Assembly (NCBI GenBank): GCA_018657495.1
Contig: JABHXA010000002.1
Location: 193,472 to 257,471 of the forward strand
Source: Fidelibacterota bacterium
GTDB lineage: Bacteria; Fidelibacterota; Marinisomatia; SCGC-AAA003-L08; JACNLC01
Length of the DNA stretch: 64,000 nucleotides
Reading direction: 5' to 3'
Shown: one piece after another, positions 1-8,700 of the stretch
Numbering within the stretch: the stretch's first letter is position 1
Layout of the letters: each line of letters begins with the position of its first letter
Program-made: the position numbers and the translations under genes
The notes under the pieces: generated by a model
The model's database searches: none
Told to the model about the DNA's origin: nothing
Seen by the model: the letters and a program-made list of their open reading frames with translations, nothing else

Positions 1-53
1 GCGATCTGATTGATAAGTTGAGATGGAAGTAGTTTTATACTCACTGTTCTATC

Positions 54-1733
54 CTAATCTGAAATAAGCTTTCCAGATACAAGCTTTCTCAGTTTTATTA
101 AATTCCCGTTGACATTATCCAGAATATTTTCTGTTTCAAGATTCATTTTATCAACAAATGTCTTATCATGTATACCGTTGAGATTGATCTTGACATTTAG
201 GGCGGCACCATGAGCCCCGGCATGAGCCATCTCTCCCGCAACCCCGGCATCCGATATAGAATTTGGATTTCCCTTTTCAGCTGCTTCAAATGCCAGTGGT
301 AATATCTGACTGCAAGTCTTTAAAACTTTAAAAGGAATTTCCGTCGCATATTTATTTGCCGCCTCAATAGCTTTTTCTTTTTCCACCTTTTCCTTATCAG
401 ATTTAGCAGGAATTCTGAAAGCATCCATAACTTTGTTAAAAGCCTGTGTGTCTTCATCGATAAGAGTAAGCAGCAAATCTTTTATAATTTGGCTGTCAAC
501 ACTGATTCGGCACATATCATTATATAGTGGTTCCCATTTTTTCTTACCAAATGTGAGATTCGCCACCATAGCAGAAAGCGCTGAACCCATTACACCTGCT
601 GCTGCAGAAACACTGCCACCGCCAGGCGCAGCTGACTCACGTGATGTTTCATCGGCAAAATCAACAATTGACAAATTTGACAGATCTCCAAAGCGATTGC
701 CAATCCTGTATTCAATAATTTTTTCCTGTGCATTAAATGGTGCCAATTCGTCAAGGCCGAGAGACTTAACTGCAATATGGATGAGGTCAGACTCGGGTAT
801 GCCAGTTGATCTCTTTTGTTTCTTAAGATAGTATCTGCCGGCATCCAGCATAGCATTTAAGGGGATTAATCCAACTAGCTCACTCCCAGTTACCCTAACC
901 CCTCTTTTCCTTGCTTCAATTCTTGTTTCTTCGAAAGCAATGTGAACCGGAGTTACATTATAATTCACCAGGTTCATTGAGATTTGAGCCACAGAGTATT
1001 CATCAATATACCACCCCACTGCTTTAACATCTTTCAGTTTGCCAGGTCGTTTTATTGGAACACCATTCTCATCACGGATAAATTTGTTGGTTTTCGGGTC
1101 TCTCTTATTTCGACCCATTTCACGTAGATCAAGAGCGATATCTGTAGCGATACTTTTTGACTGGGTATTCAGATTAACATTATAGGCAATCAAAAACTCA
1201 CGAGCCCCAATAGCGGTTACACCGGCTGTAATATTCAATTCATCAGGACCATAATCCGGTTTCCATTCACTTAGCTTTAATTTTTGAGACATGCCCTCAT
1301 ATTCACCGGCTCTGACGGTAGCAAGATTTGATCTTTTTGGAGTCGTGGCAGAATGTTCATACATATAAACCGAAATGCCCAATTCATCACCAACGCGTTT
1401 TGCCAACTGATGAGAAAATTGCACACAGTCTTCCATTGTAACATCTCTTACCGGAACAAATGGACAAACATCAGTAGCACCCATCCGCGCATGTTCCCCC
1501 CTGTGAGTTCTCATATCAAGCACATGGGAAGCCATTTTTATCCCCTGGAATGCAGCTTCGATAACGGAGTCCGGATTTCCTACAATCGTGACTACTGTTC
1601 TATTTGTATCAGCACCGGGATCAACATCCAATAAACTCACATCACTTACAGCACTCATTGCATCGGTGATTAATTTTATTTTCTCGAGATCGCGCCCCTC
1701 GCTAAAATTGGGAACGCATTCAACTATTCTCAT
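54..1733 (-). CDS. ftcD: Fused glutamate formimidoyltransferase / formimidoyl-THF cyclodeaminase (FTCD)
   Basis: Bifunctional folate enzyme of histidine degradation. It moves the formimino group from formimino-glutamate to tetrahydrofolate, then cyclises it to methenyl-THF with release of ammonia. The N-terminal ~325 residues carry the formiminotransferase domain (VECVPNFSEGRD, then HRGEHARMGATD with the expected catalytic His). The last ~200 residues are the cyclodeaminase domain (AAPGGGSVSAAAG; NPNSISDAGVAGEM). I start at the ATG at 1733, not 36 bases upstream, because AGGAGGA sits just before it and the protein then begins MRIVECVPN, as in the family. The length is then 559 residues, close to the animal fused enzyme. 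It is last in the minus-strand run that starts at efp. Whether it serves histidine catabolism or only one-carbon balance cannot be told: no hut genes are present here. Confidence 0.95.
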   Translation of the reverse strand: MRIVECVPNFSEGRDLEKIKLITDAMSAVSDVSLLDVDPGADTNRTVVTIVGNPDSVIEAAFQGIKMASHVLDMRTHRGEHARMGATDVCPFVPVRDVTMEDCVQFSHQLAKRVGDELGISVYMYEHSATTPKRSNLATVRAGEYEGMSQKLKLSEWKPDYGPDELNITAGVTAIGAREFLIAYNVNLNTQSKSIATDIALDLREMGRNKRDPKTNKFIRDENGVPIKRPGKLKDVKAVGWYIDEYSVAQISMNLVNYNVTPVHIAFEETRIEARKRGVRVTGSELVGLIPLNAMLDAGRYYLKKQKRSTGIPESDLIHIAVKSLGLDELAPFNAQEKIIEYRIGNRFGDLSNLSIVDFADETSRESAAPGGGSVSAAAGVMGSALSAMVANLTFGKKKWEPLYNDMCRISVDSQIIKDLLLTLIDEDTQAFNKVMDAFRIPAKSDKEKVEKEKAIEAANKYATEIPFKVLKTCSQILPLAFEAAEKGNPNSISDAGVAGEMAHAGAHGAALNVKINLNGIHDKTFVDKMNLETENILDNVNGNLIKLRKLVSGKLISD

Positions 1734-1776
1734 CCTTCCTCCTGAAATACTAATATGTTGAAGAGACAACTCATAT

Positions 1777-1932
1777 TTATGATAATGTCCCGAACAGGTA
1801 AATTAAATAGGATATCAATCCAAGTATCAATAGATATAAAATCATCTTTCTAGGCGAGCTGTTCTTTCTAAAATGCTGGCTTAGCAGATGTTTAAAATTT
1901 GGTGATTCGTTCGGTTTTGTTGTTTTTAACAT
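1777..1932 (-). CDS. Small membrane protein, 51 residues, unknown function
   Basis: I do not recognise this protein. It is an intact ORF filling most of the gap between the site-2 protease and FTCD, which would otherwise look empty. It begins MLKTTKPNESPNFKHLL, has a basic stretch (HFRKNSSPRK) at about residues 20-29, then one hydrophobic segment (about residues 30-48, MILYLLILGLISYLIYLF) and ends GTLS. The predicted topology is a charged N-terminal cytoplasmic tail with a C-terminal membrane anchor. The ATG lies 10 bases after the stop of the upstream gene, and its stop lies 43 bases before the FTCD start, so it would be co-transcribed. No strong Shine-Dalgarno sequence is visible; translational coupling is possible. 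Being encoded next to an intramembrane protease is suggestive but does not show it is a substrate or partner. Confidence 0.55.
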   Translation of the reverse strand: MLKTTKPNESPNFKHLLSQHFRKNSSPRKMILYLLILGLISYLIYLFGTLS

Positions 1933-1942
1933 GAAACTTAAT

Positions 1943-2590
1943 TTAAAAGCTTATGCCGGCAAACAGATACATGAAAACTTTAAGGAATGGTGTGATGACC
2001 CACCCTAAAATATGAATATTAGTAAGCATGCCCAGTAGTATTACACCCATAAGCACTTTCGGTCCATGCATTTGTATTTTATAAGCAAGATCGGGGTTTT
2101 TTCTGGCAATAATTCCAGCAAATATTTGCGATCCGTCTAAAGGTGGTATGGGGATCATATTGAACACTGCCAACATTATATTGATCTGAACAAAAAAAGC
2201 AAGTAATTGAGGAATAACGCCAGCGACCATAAGTCCATAATATGTTTGAAAACCCATAAATCTGATGATAATTCCACCGGCAAGGGCAAGAAGGAGGTTT
2301 GAGGCAGGACCGGCGAACGCAACTTTCATCATATCTGTTCGCGGATTCCTCAAGTTCATTGAATTCACCGGTACTGGTTTGGCCCAGCCGAATCCAACAA
2401 AAAGAATCATCAATGCTCCCATAGGATCGATATGGGCAATTGGATTTATTGTCAGTCGCCCCATTCTGGCAGCAGTTTCATCCCCCAGTTTATAGGCCAT
2501 ATAGGCGTGGGCAAATTCATGAAAACTAAGGGCAAACAACAATGATGGAAGTAATAACACAAGAACTTCTGCAGGTAGTCTAAATAACAT
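1943..2590 (-). CDS. Site-2 protease family zinc metalloprotease (M50)
   Basis: Intramembrane zinc protease of the short YwhC-like M50 branch, 215 residues with no PDZ domain. The zinc site HEFAH falls in the first predicted helix (SFHEFAHAYMAYKLGD), and the third-ligand motif appears later as IPIPPLDGSQ, the NPDG-like sequence in which the Asp binds zinc. Several hydrophobic helices are visible, including LLLALAGGIIIRFMGF and QLLAFFVQINIMLAVFNM. The family cleaves transmembrane segments of regulators or leftover signal peptides, but the substrate here is unknown. Its start codon abuts the stop of the Xer recombinase gene, so it lies in the same transcript. Confidence 0.9.
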   Translation of the reverse strand: MLFRLPAEVLVLLLPSLLFALSFHEFAHAYMAYKLGDETAARMGRLTINPIAHIDPMGALMILFVGFGWAKPVPVNSMNLRNPRTDMMKVAFAGPASNLLLALAGGIIIRFMGFQTYYGLMVAGVIPQLLAFFVQINIMLAVFNMIPIPPLDGSQIFAGIIARKNPDLAYKIQMHGPKVLMGVILLGMLTNIHILGWVITPFLKVFMYLFAGISF

Positions 2591-3541
2591 TTAACCTCTT
2601 GGGTGAAATTGTTTATGGATTTCTTTTAAATGGGATTTATCAAGATGAGTATAAATCTGGGTGGTGACAATACTGGCGTGACCAAGCATTTCTTGAACCA
2701 CACGCAGATCTGCACCGCCCTCCAGCATATGAGTTGCGAAACTATGTCGCAATGTATGAGGACTTACATTCTTGTCTATCCCCGCCTTCAAACAGTGAGC
2801 ATGAAAGATATTCCAAATTGTCATCCGTGATAAAGGGTTTCCCCGTAAATTTAAAAATGTATATCCCCTACTTTCACCTTTGCGGGCAAATCGGGGTCTG
2901 TAGACATTCACATATTTGATTAAATCATCAAGAGCCGATTCTCCGATGGGGACGATTCTTTGCTTATCTCCCTTACCAGTTATTCTCAAAAGGGCATCGT
3001 CAATTAATATATCTGTTAATTTCAAATTTGTCAGTTCTGATACCCTGAGTCCAGACGCATATAAAATGGAAATAATCGATTTATCTCTATAACCAGATGA
3101 TAATTCCAAATCTACGGATTGAATAATGCTTTCAATTTCATTAACACTCAAAAATTGAGGTAATTTTTTATCCTGCTTTGGAGCCATTAATTTGGTAGTA
3201 GGATTTTTATCACATACGCCTTCGTCAACAAGATATGAGTGAAATCCTCTTAATGTTGAAAAAGTGCGGACGATACTGCTTTTTCGCAATCCTGGTTCAA
3301 GGGAGGCATTCAGGGGGATTATTGACAACATTTTAACATAATCCCGGATTTGATTTAAACTGATAAATTTCGGATCACTTATTTTAAATGATGAATTCAT
3401 ATAATCTGTGTATCGTCTCAAATCCTGCCAATAAGCATTAACGGTATTCATCGCTAATCTTCGTTCAAACTGCAGATGCAGCAAATATTGTTTGGCATAT
3501 TGATGAAGGGGATTAATCGTATCTTTATTTTCAGACATCAT
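2591..3541 (-). CDS. xerD: Tyrosine recombinase, XerC/XerD type
   Basis: Site-specific recombinase that resolves chromosome dimers at dif with a partner Xer protein. It has an N-terminal SAM-like DNA-binding domain (about residues 10-110) and a C-terminal catalytic domain. The catalytic set is visible: Arg in ASGLRVSEL, His and Arg in SPHTLRHSFATH, His in LGHASIVTT, and the nucleophile Tyr in TTQIYTHLD. At about 316 residues it has standard length. The upstream TTG is a poor start; two tandem ATGs (3541 and 3538) follow, and the first overlaps the stop of the upstream GGGP synthase as TGATG. XerC and XerD cannot be told apart by eye, so the symbol is a best guess. No dif site was recognised in the window. 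Confidence 0.88.
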   Translation of the reverse strand: MMSENKDTINPLHQYAKQYLLHLQFERRLAMNTVNAYWQDLRRYTDYMNSSFKISDPKFISLNQIRDYVKMLSIIPLNASLEPGLRKSSIVRTFSTLRGFHSYLVDEGVCDKNPTTKLMAPKQDKKLPQFLSVNEIESIIQSVDLELSSGYRDKSIISILYASGLRVSELTNLKLTDILIDDALLRITGKGDKQRIVPIGESALDDLIKYVNVYRPRFARKGESRGYTFLNLRGNPLSRMTIWNIFHAHCLKAGIDKNVSPHTLRHSFATHMLEGGADLRVVQEMLGHASIVTTQIYTHLDKSHLKEIHKQFHPRG

Positions 3542-4299
3542 CAATTGGCGGATCTACGATGATGTATAACCCTAGTGATTTCTTTTAATTTATAAGGGTC
3601 ATCACATTTCTCAAGCAAGTTTCCGATTACAAGATAATCGGCGCCGGCTGTGACAAGATCATTGGCAAATTCAGCAGAGGTAATTCCGCCGCCGGCAATG
3701 ATTGGAATTGATAATTTACTTTTTAATAAAGATAGCAAACTTTTTGATATAACTGATTCAGCCCCACTTCCAGATTCAAGAAAAATTACTTTCATCCCCA
3801 TATATTGTCCGGCGAGAGCATGAGCGAGAATGATATCTTCTTTTTCAACTGGCAACGGATTAGTATTACTCATAACTTGAACAGATGATTTCACACCACC
3901 ATCTAATAGAATATATCCTGTAGAAATTGCCTCAAGACCTATGTGATAAATTATGGGTGCCGATTCAACCTGTTCACCAATCAAATACTGGGGATTTCTA
4001 CCACTGAGGAGAGATAAGAATAAAACTGCATCAGCATTTGCCGATAATTGCCTTGAAGAGCCTGGAAAGATTATGACCGGTAAACTTGAGTTTTGACGTA
4101 TTCTGGAAATCCGATCTTCAAAACCATTGTCCATGATGAGACTGCCACCGACGAGGATTGCATCAAAATTTGCATCAACAACCCGGTTTACCAAATCAGT
4201 AAGTATGAGATCATTTTTTACATCAGGATCAATCAATGCAAGTGCACAGGCACCATTTGCTTTTCGTGATTCCTCAAGTGACTGGAAAACACCATTCAT
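3541..4299 (-). CDS. Geranylgeranylglyceryl / heptaprenylglyceryl phosphate synthase (PcrB/GGGPS family)
   Basis: TIM-barrel prenyltransferase that joins a polyprenyl diphosphate to glycerol-1-phosphate, the first step of archaeal-type ether lipids. Family signatures are clear: ALIDPDVKN near the N-terminus, AILVGGSLIMDNG, PVIIFPGSSRQLSANADAV, YILLDGG, FLESGSGAE for phosphate binding, and the closing IPIIAGGGITSAEFAN and GADYLVIGNLLE. At 252 residues it fits the group II enzymes found in Bacteroidota and some archaea. Chain length (C20 versus C35) cannot be read reliably from sequence. It overlaps the xer gene by one base. MEP-pathway genes (dxs, ispH) elsewhere in the window could supply the isoprenoid. 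No G1P dehydrogenase or DGGGP synthase is seen here. Confidence 0.88.
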   Translation of the reverse strand: MNGVFQSLEESRKANGACALALIDPDVKNDLILTDLVNRVVDANFDAILVGGSLIMDNGFEDRISRIRQNSSLPVIIFPGSSRQLSANADAVLFLSLLSGRNPQYLIGEQVESAPIIYHIGLEAISTGYILLDGGVKSSVQVMSNTNPLPVEKEDIILAHALAGQYMGMKVIFLESGSGAESVISKSLLSLLKSKLSIPIIAGGGITSAEFANDLVTAGADYLVIGNLLEKCDDPYKLKEITRVIHHRRSAN

Positions 4300-4354
4300 A
4301 TTAGATTTTTGCTCTTTTATTATTTTGATTAAATATTTGCAGTTGAAAATAAAA

Positions 4355-5689
4355 TCAATTGGTCACCGGGTCAGATAAAAAATCAATTAGCATATCAATT
4401 TCATCTTTTGTTCTTTTTTCAGTAACAGCGATCAGTAATAATCGATCTGTTTGATCTCCTGCTAATGATGATAGGAAAAATCCTTTCTCCTCACCCATAC
4501 GAATTATTTCTTTGGCAGAACTGGGACATTTAATCACAAATTCCTTGAGAAATTCATTGCCAAATTGGACTGAAAAGCCTGGAATTTGAGATATCTTATC
4601 AGCGGTGTAATGTGCTTTATATGTACATAACTCAGCAAGTTCAGGATATTTAACTTTACCCATTAAAGAGAGATAAATTGTAGCCCTTAAAGCAAGGAGA
4701 CCCTGATTCGTACAAATATTAGAAGTTGCGTTTTCTCGTCGAATATGTTGCTCCCTAGTCTGGAGAGTAAGAACAAATCCTTCTTTACCTTCGATATCTG
4801 TTGTCTTTCCAATAATACGACCTGGCATTTTGCGGACATATTTAGTTTTTGTTGCTATTAACCCGAGATAAGGTCCGCCATAAGCCATTGCATTGCCCAG
4901 CGATTGGCCTTCACCGGCATATATGTCGGCTCCGCATTCTCCTGGTGATTTTATAATCGATAGATCCAATGGATTTGAAACAGCAATTAACAATGCCTTT
5001 GAATTTATCATTTTTTCCTTGAAAAGACTCCAATCCTCCAGCTGCCCATAGTAGTTTGGAGATTGAATTATAACACAGGCTGCATCCTCAAGATTTGAAG
5101 AGATCCAGTCAATATCAGTTTTACCGTTGTTATCAGGAATGTACAATAATTCAACACCCCTGTTCGCCATATACGTTTTTATAACGTCCTGATACTGCGG
5201 CGTGAGGAGTGATGATAAAATAATTTTTTTCTTTCTGGAGATTGCCAACGCCATTGAGCATGCCTCCGCCACGGCAGAGGCCCCATCATAGAGAGACGCA
5301 TTTGATGCATCCATCCCGGATAATTCACAAATCAAGGTTTGAAATTCGTACATTGCTTGCAAGGTGCCTTGACTCACTTCAGCCTGGTATGGCGTATAGG
5401 CTGTATAGAATTCCGATCTTGATGAAATAAAGTTTACTGCTGCTGGTATAAAATGATCATAAACACCACCCCCGATAAAATTAATCTTTTCAAAAGCGGA
5501 TTGATTCGTTTCTGCGATTGAATTTGATAGGTTTAATAATTCCATCTCTGAAAGTGGTTTACCTATGCCGACATCAAGTCTGCTTCTTAATTTATCTGGT
5601 ACAATTTTGATTAGGTCATCAAAATTGTCTAGGCCCATATTCTCAAGAATATCTCGTTCTATGTTTTCAGTAGTCGGAATATAACGCAT
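4355..5689 (-). CDS. gcvPA: Glycine dehydrogenase (decarboxylating) subunit 1
   Basis: N-terminal half of the split P-protein of the glycine cleavage system, a PLP enzyme that decarboxylates glycine and loads aminomethyl onto the H protein lipoyl arm. Typical sequences include MRYIPTTENIERDIL at the start, FIGGGVYDHFIPAA, TAYTPYQAEVSQGTLQA and SLYDGASAVAEA. The ATG at 5689 overlaps the gcvH stop as TGATG; the TTG one codon upstream is unlikely. The PLP-lysine subunit (gcvPB) would normally follow directly, but here a GGGP synthase follows instead, and neither gcvPB nor gcvT occurs anywhere in the window. The system must be completed from another locus if it works. Confidence 0.94.
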   Translation of the reverse strand: MRYIPTTENIERDILENMGLDNFDDLIKIVPDKLRSRLDVGIGKPLSEMELLNLSNSIAETNQSAFEKINFIGGGVYDHFIPAAVNFISSRSEFYTAYTPYQAEVSQGTLQAMYEFQTLICELSGMDASNASLYDGASAVAEACSMALAISRKKKIILSSLLTPQYQDVIKTYMANRGVELLYIPDNNGKTDIDWISSNLEDAACVIIQSPNYYGQLEDWSLFKEKMINSKALLIAVSNPLDLSIIKSPGECGADIYAGEGQSLGNAMAYGGPYLGLIATKTKYVRKMPGRIIGKTTDIEGKEGFVLTLQTREQHIRRENATSNICTNQGLLALRATIYLSLMGKVKYPELAELCTYKAHYTADKISQIPGFSVQFGNEFLKEFVIKCPSSAKEIIRMGEEKGFFLSSLAGDQTDRLLLIAVTEKRTKDEIDMLIDFLSDPVTN

Positions 5690-6066
5690 CAACTTAAATG
5701 ATCCTTGTAACTTCCTGCATTCATGAGATTATCAAGTATTGTAGTATCGGTTATTTTCATTTTTACCAACCATCCTTCTTCATAAGGATTTGAATTAATC
5801 AGTTCAGGTTGATCCTCAAGTTTTTCATTTATGGATATAACTTCACCCGATACAGGTGAAAATAAATCTGCCACAGTTTTAACAGCTTCGACGGTGCCAA
5901 AAGAATCCCCATCTTCAAATGTGTCCCCAGGTTCTGGGAATTCAATGAAAATGATGTCACCCAGTTCACTTTGGGCGAAATCTGTTATCCCAATTGTGAC
6001 TGTATCATCTTTTAAAAGAACCCATTCATGATCTTCCGTGTATTTTAAGTTTTCTGGTATATTCAT
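5689..6066 (-). CDS. gcvH: Glycine cleavage system H protein
   Basis: Lipoyl carrier that shuttles the aminomethyl intermediate between the P, T and L proteins. It has 125 residues, standard length. The lipoyl-lysine is Lys63 in FGTVEAVKTVADLFSP, followed by SGEVISIN and the C-terminal NSNPYEEGWLVKMK, all family hallmarks. It lies two bases downstream of accC and overlaps gcvPA by one base, so it is co-transcribed with the biotin carboxylase genes. In some bacteria H protein also serves as the scaffold for lipoate synthesis, which could explain co-expression with another swinging-arm system, but that is inference. Confidence 0.95.
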   Translation of the reverse strand: MNIPENLKYTEDHEWVLLKDDTVTIGITDFAQSELGDIIFIEFPEPGDTFEDGDSFGTVEAVKTVADLFSPVSGEVISINEKLEDQPELINSNPYEEGWLVKMKITDTTILDNLMNAGSYKDHLS

Positions 6067-6068
6067 AT

Positions 6069-7427
6069 TTATGACCCTTTCTTTGGTTCATAGTCAAAAT
6101 TTTCTAAAAACCCAGTATTGATATCACCGCTAATAAAATCTTTATGCATCAATAGTTGTTTTTGAAATGGGATAGTTGTGTGGATTCCTTCGATAATGGC
6201 CTCATCCAATGCCCCTGCCATTCGTTTAATAGCGTCAGCTCGTGTTTGCGCATATACTATGATTTTGGCAATCATTGAATCATATGTTGGCGGGATATGA
6301 TAACCGGCATAGACATGAGTATCAACCCTGACACCGCATCCACCCGGCATGTGAAAGCTAGTAATAGTTCCTGGTGAAGGTCTGAAATTTTTATCTGGAT
6401 TTTCTGCATTGATACGACATTCAATGGAATGGCCTCTTAAATTAACATCAGTCATCCATTCTGGTAATTTTTTTCCAGCATGACAACGAATCTGGTGTTT
6501 GATCAGATCAGTCCCGACGACCATCTCTGTCACGGGATGTTCTACCTGAATTCTTGTATTCATTTCCATGAAATAGAAATTGCCATCTTCAGTAAGCAAA
6601 AACTCAATTGTACCGGCACCGACATAGTTTGCAGACTTCACCCCTTTTATAGCAGCATCATATAATTTCTCTCGAATTTCCGGAGTGACAGCTGACGATG
6701 GGGATTCTTCTAATAATTTCTGATGACGTCTCTGAATCGAACATTCCCTCTCGCCTAAAGCGACAACATTTCCATGCTGATCTGCGAGTATTTGAACTTC
6801 AATATGACGTGGTTTGATCAGATACTTTTCAAGATACAGGTCTCCATTGGCAAATGCAGATTCAGATTCTTGTTGAGCCATCTGATATGCACTGAGTAAA
6901 TCTTCCTTTCGTTCTACCATTCTCATTCCGCGTCCACCGCCGCCTGCAGTTGCTTTTAAAATTACCGGATAACCGATTTGTTCTGCCATTGCCAAAGCTT
7001 GATTGTGCGAAATGAGTACACCGTCTGAACCAGGAATAACTGGAACACCAACCGATTTCATCGTATTTTTTGCATTAGCCTTATCCCCCATCGCATTTAT
7101 AGTTTCCGGAGGTGGACCGATAAAATTGATTTTGTGCTCTGCACAAATAGAAGAAAACTCAGGACTTTCGGCGAGGAAGCCATATCCAGGATGTATGGCA
7201 TCTGCATTTGTTATTTCTGCAGCCGACATAATTGCCGGGATATTGAGATAACTTTTAATACTTTCTGGAGGGCCGATGCAAATGGCTTCATCTGCAAATT
7301 TTACATGGAGGCTTAATTCATCAATTGTTGAGTAAACAGCCACACTTTGTATCCCCATCTCTCGACATGATCGGATAATTCTAAGTGCTATTTCACCCCT
7401 ATTGGCAATTAATATCTTTTTGAACAT
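6069..7427 (-). CDS. accC: Acetyl-CoA carboxylase biotin carboxylase subunit
   Basis: ATP-grasp enzyme that carboxylates biotin on BCCP, the first half-reaction of acetyl-CoA carboxylase in fatty acid synthesis. It has 452 residues, standard length. It begins [18 protein letters not shown]. The glycine-rich ATP loop [12 protein letters not shown], the [13 protein letters not shown] motif and [16 protein letters not shown] are all present. The start ATG lies 4 bases after accB. The pair is followed directly by gcvH. Because biotin carboxylases of propionyl-CoA carboxylase look similar, the ACC assignment rests mostly on the short length and the adjacent stand-alone accB. Confidence 0.95.
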   Translation of the reverse strand: MFKKILIANRGEIALRIIRSCREMGIQSVAVYSTIDELSLHVKFADEAICIGPPESIKSYLNIPAIMSAAEITNADAIHPGYGFLAESPEFSSICAEHKINFIGPPPETINAMGDKANAKNTMKSVGVPVIPGSDGVLISHNQALAMAEQIGYPVILKATAGGGGRGMRMVERKEDLLSAYQMAQQESESAFANGDLYLEKYLIKPRHIEVQILADQHGNVVALGERECSIQRRHQKLLEESPSSAVTPEIREKLYDAAIKGVKSANYVGAGTIEFLLTEDGNFYFMEMNTRIQVEHPVTEMVVGTDLIKHQIRCHAGKKLPEWMTDVNLRGHSIECRINAENPDKNFRPSPGTITSFHMPGGCGVRVDTHVYAGYHIPPTYDSMIAKIIVYAQTRADAIKRMAGALDEAIIEGIHTTIPFQKQLLMHKDFISGDINTGFLENFDYEPKKGS

Positions 7428-7431
7428 TTAC

Positions 7432-7911
7432 TCAGGCAGTCTCTAAAATCATCAGGGTTTGATCAAATTCAACCGGCTCTTCATTTTGGACAAGAATCTT
7501 TACAACTTTGCCGGAGAAATCAGAGTCAATTTCATTAAAGATTTTCATGGCTTCAATGATGCATATAGTTTGACCGACATTGACCATGTCACCCAGTTTC
7601 GCAAATGCAGGTTCACCTGGTTTCCCAGCAGCATAAAATGTTCCTACCAGCGGTGCTTTAACTTCAATCTGATTTGCCTGAAGTTCGGCACCTTCTTCAT
7701 TCACAATATCTTGGCCGACAGTTGAAGCGGTGGTCTGCGGTTTGCCAACTGGATTAACCTGAATTGGCTGTGCCACCGACGTAGTGGATATAGAGCCAGT
7801 TTTGGATATTCTAATCCGTTTTAAGCCCCAAAATGATGAAACGACAATTTCATTTATGTTAGATTCCTCAACCAGTTCAATCAGTTCTTTTATTTTATTC
7901 TTACCAACCAT
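7432..7911 (-). CDS. accB: Acetyl-CoA carboxylase biotin carboxyl carrier protein
   Basis: Carrier of the covalently bound biotin of acetyl-CoA carboxylase. It has 159 residues: an N-terminal helical segment (KIKELIELVEESNINEIVV), a flexible linker rich in Thr, Val, Pro and Gln (about residues 40-80), and a C-terminal biotinyl domain with the EAMK motif (biotin on Lys123, CIIEAMKIFNEI). The domain starts at VKAPLVGTFYAAGKPGEPAF, containing the thumb typical of AccB. It lies directly upstream of accC and 46 bases downstream of efp, the classic efp-accB-accC order seen in many bacteria. Confidence 0.96.
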   Translation of the reverse strand: MVGKNKIKELIELVEESNINEIVVSSFWGLKRIRISKTGSISTTSVAQPIQVNPVGKPQTTASTVGQDIVNEEGAELQANQIEVKAPLVGTFYAAGKPGEPAFAKLGDMVNVGQTICIIEAMKIFNEIDSDFSGKVVKILVQNEEPVEFDQTLMILETA

Positions 7912-7957
7912 GATTCCCTCGATTAATGTGGTTTTGACAAATTAGATGATTTGTAGT

Positions 7958-8521
7958 TTAGGATTTTACCCGTTCGATATATCGACGGTCTTTTGTATCC
8001 ACTCTAATTTTTTCACCTTCCTGAATAAAGAGAGGGACTTGAATAGTAACACCTGTTTCCAGTACTGCTGGTTTTGTTCCACCCTGGGCAGTGTTTCCTT
8101 TTTCACCGGGGTCTGTTTCCTTTATAGTCATTTCCATATGCTGTGGTATCCGCACTTCAACAGGGTCGGAGCCGTTAAACGCAATAACCGTTGGTGTATT
8201 TTCAATGAGAAAATCAAGGATATCAGAAATTTGTTCTTCAAGGAGTTGGATCTGGTCATAGGTTTCGGTATCCATGAAATAATAGAATTGACCATCGTTA
8301 TACATGTAATTATAATTTCTGGCTTCCAAACGAACTGTTTCAATTTTTTCACCTGCCCTGAAGGTTTCGTCCACAACTTGCCCGGTTTTTACATTTTTTA
8401 ATTTTGTCCGTACAAACGCAGGACCCTTTCCTGGTTTTACATGGAGAAATTCAACAATTTTCCAAAGATTTCCCTTTTTGACTATGATGACACCATTTCT
8501 GAAATCAGAAGTACTGGCCAT
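7958..8521 (-). CDS. efp: Elongation factor P
   Basis: Translation factor that relieves ribosome stalling at polyproline stretches. It has 187 residues in three beta-barrel domains, with the usual length. The loop that enters the peptidyl-transferase centre reads HVKPGKGPAF, with a lysine at the position modified in many bacteria. No lysine-modifying gene (epmA, epmB) is visible in the window. A Shine-Dalgarno sequence (GAGGA) precedes the ATG. It is the first gene of the run that continues through accB and accC down to FTCD; the 179-base region upstream must hold its promoter and faces a plus-strand gene. Confidence 0.96.
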   Translation of the reverse strand: MASTSDFRNGVIIVKKGNLWKIVEFLHVKPGKGPAFVRTKLKNVKTGQVVDETFRAGEKIETVRLEARNYNYMYNDGQFYYFMDTETYDQIQLLEEQISDILDFLIENTPTVIAFNGSDPVEVRIPQHMEMTIKETDPGEKGNTAQGGTKPAVLETGVTIQVPLFIQEGEKIRVDTKDRRYIERVKS

Positions 8522-8700
8522 AAATTTTTCCTCTAATTATTTATATTAAAAAAGTCGGTAAATTTACAATTATATGCCATTCGGAAACAATAATATGCAC
8601 TTCAAAATAGAAAAGAATTCAAGCAATAAATTTTAATTTAAAAAAATATCCAACAACTTTTATTATCTATTAATCACTCGAAGTCATATTAGTTTAAAAC

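Noticed and set aside
2591-3541. Xer recombinase as an integrase of a mobile element
   Set aside because: Neighbours are housekeeping genes in one operon, there are no att repeats, and the length and motifs match chromosomal XerC/D.
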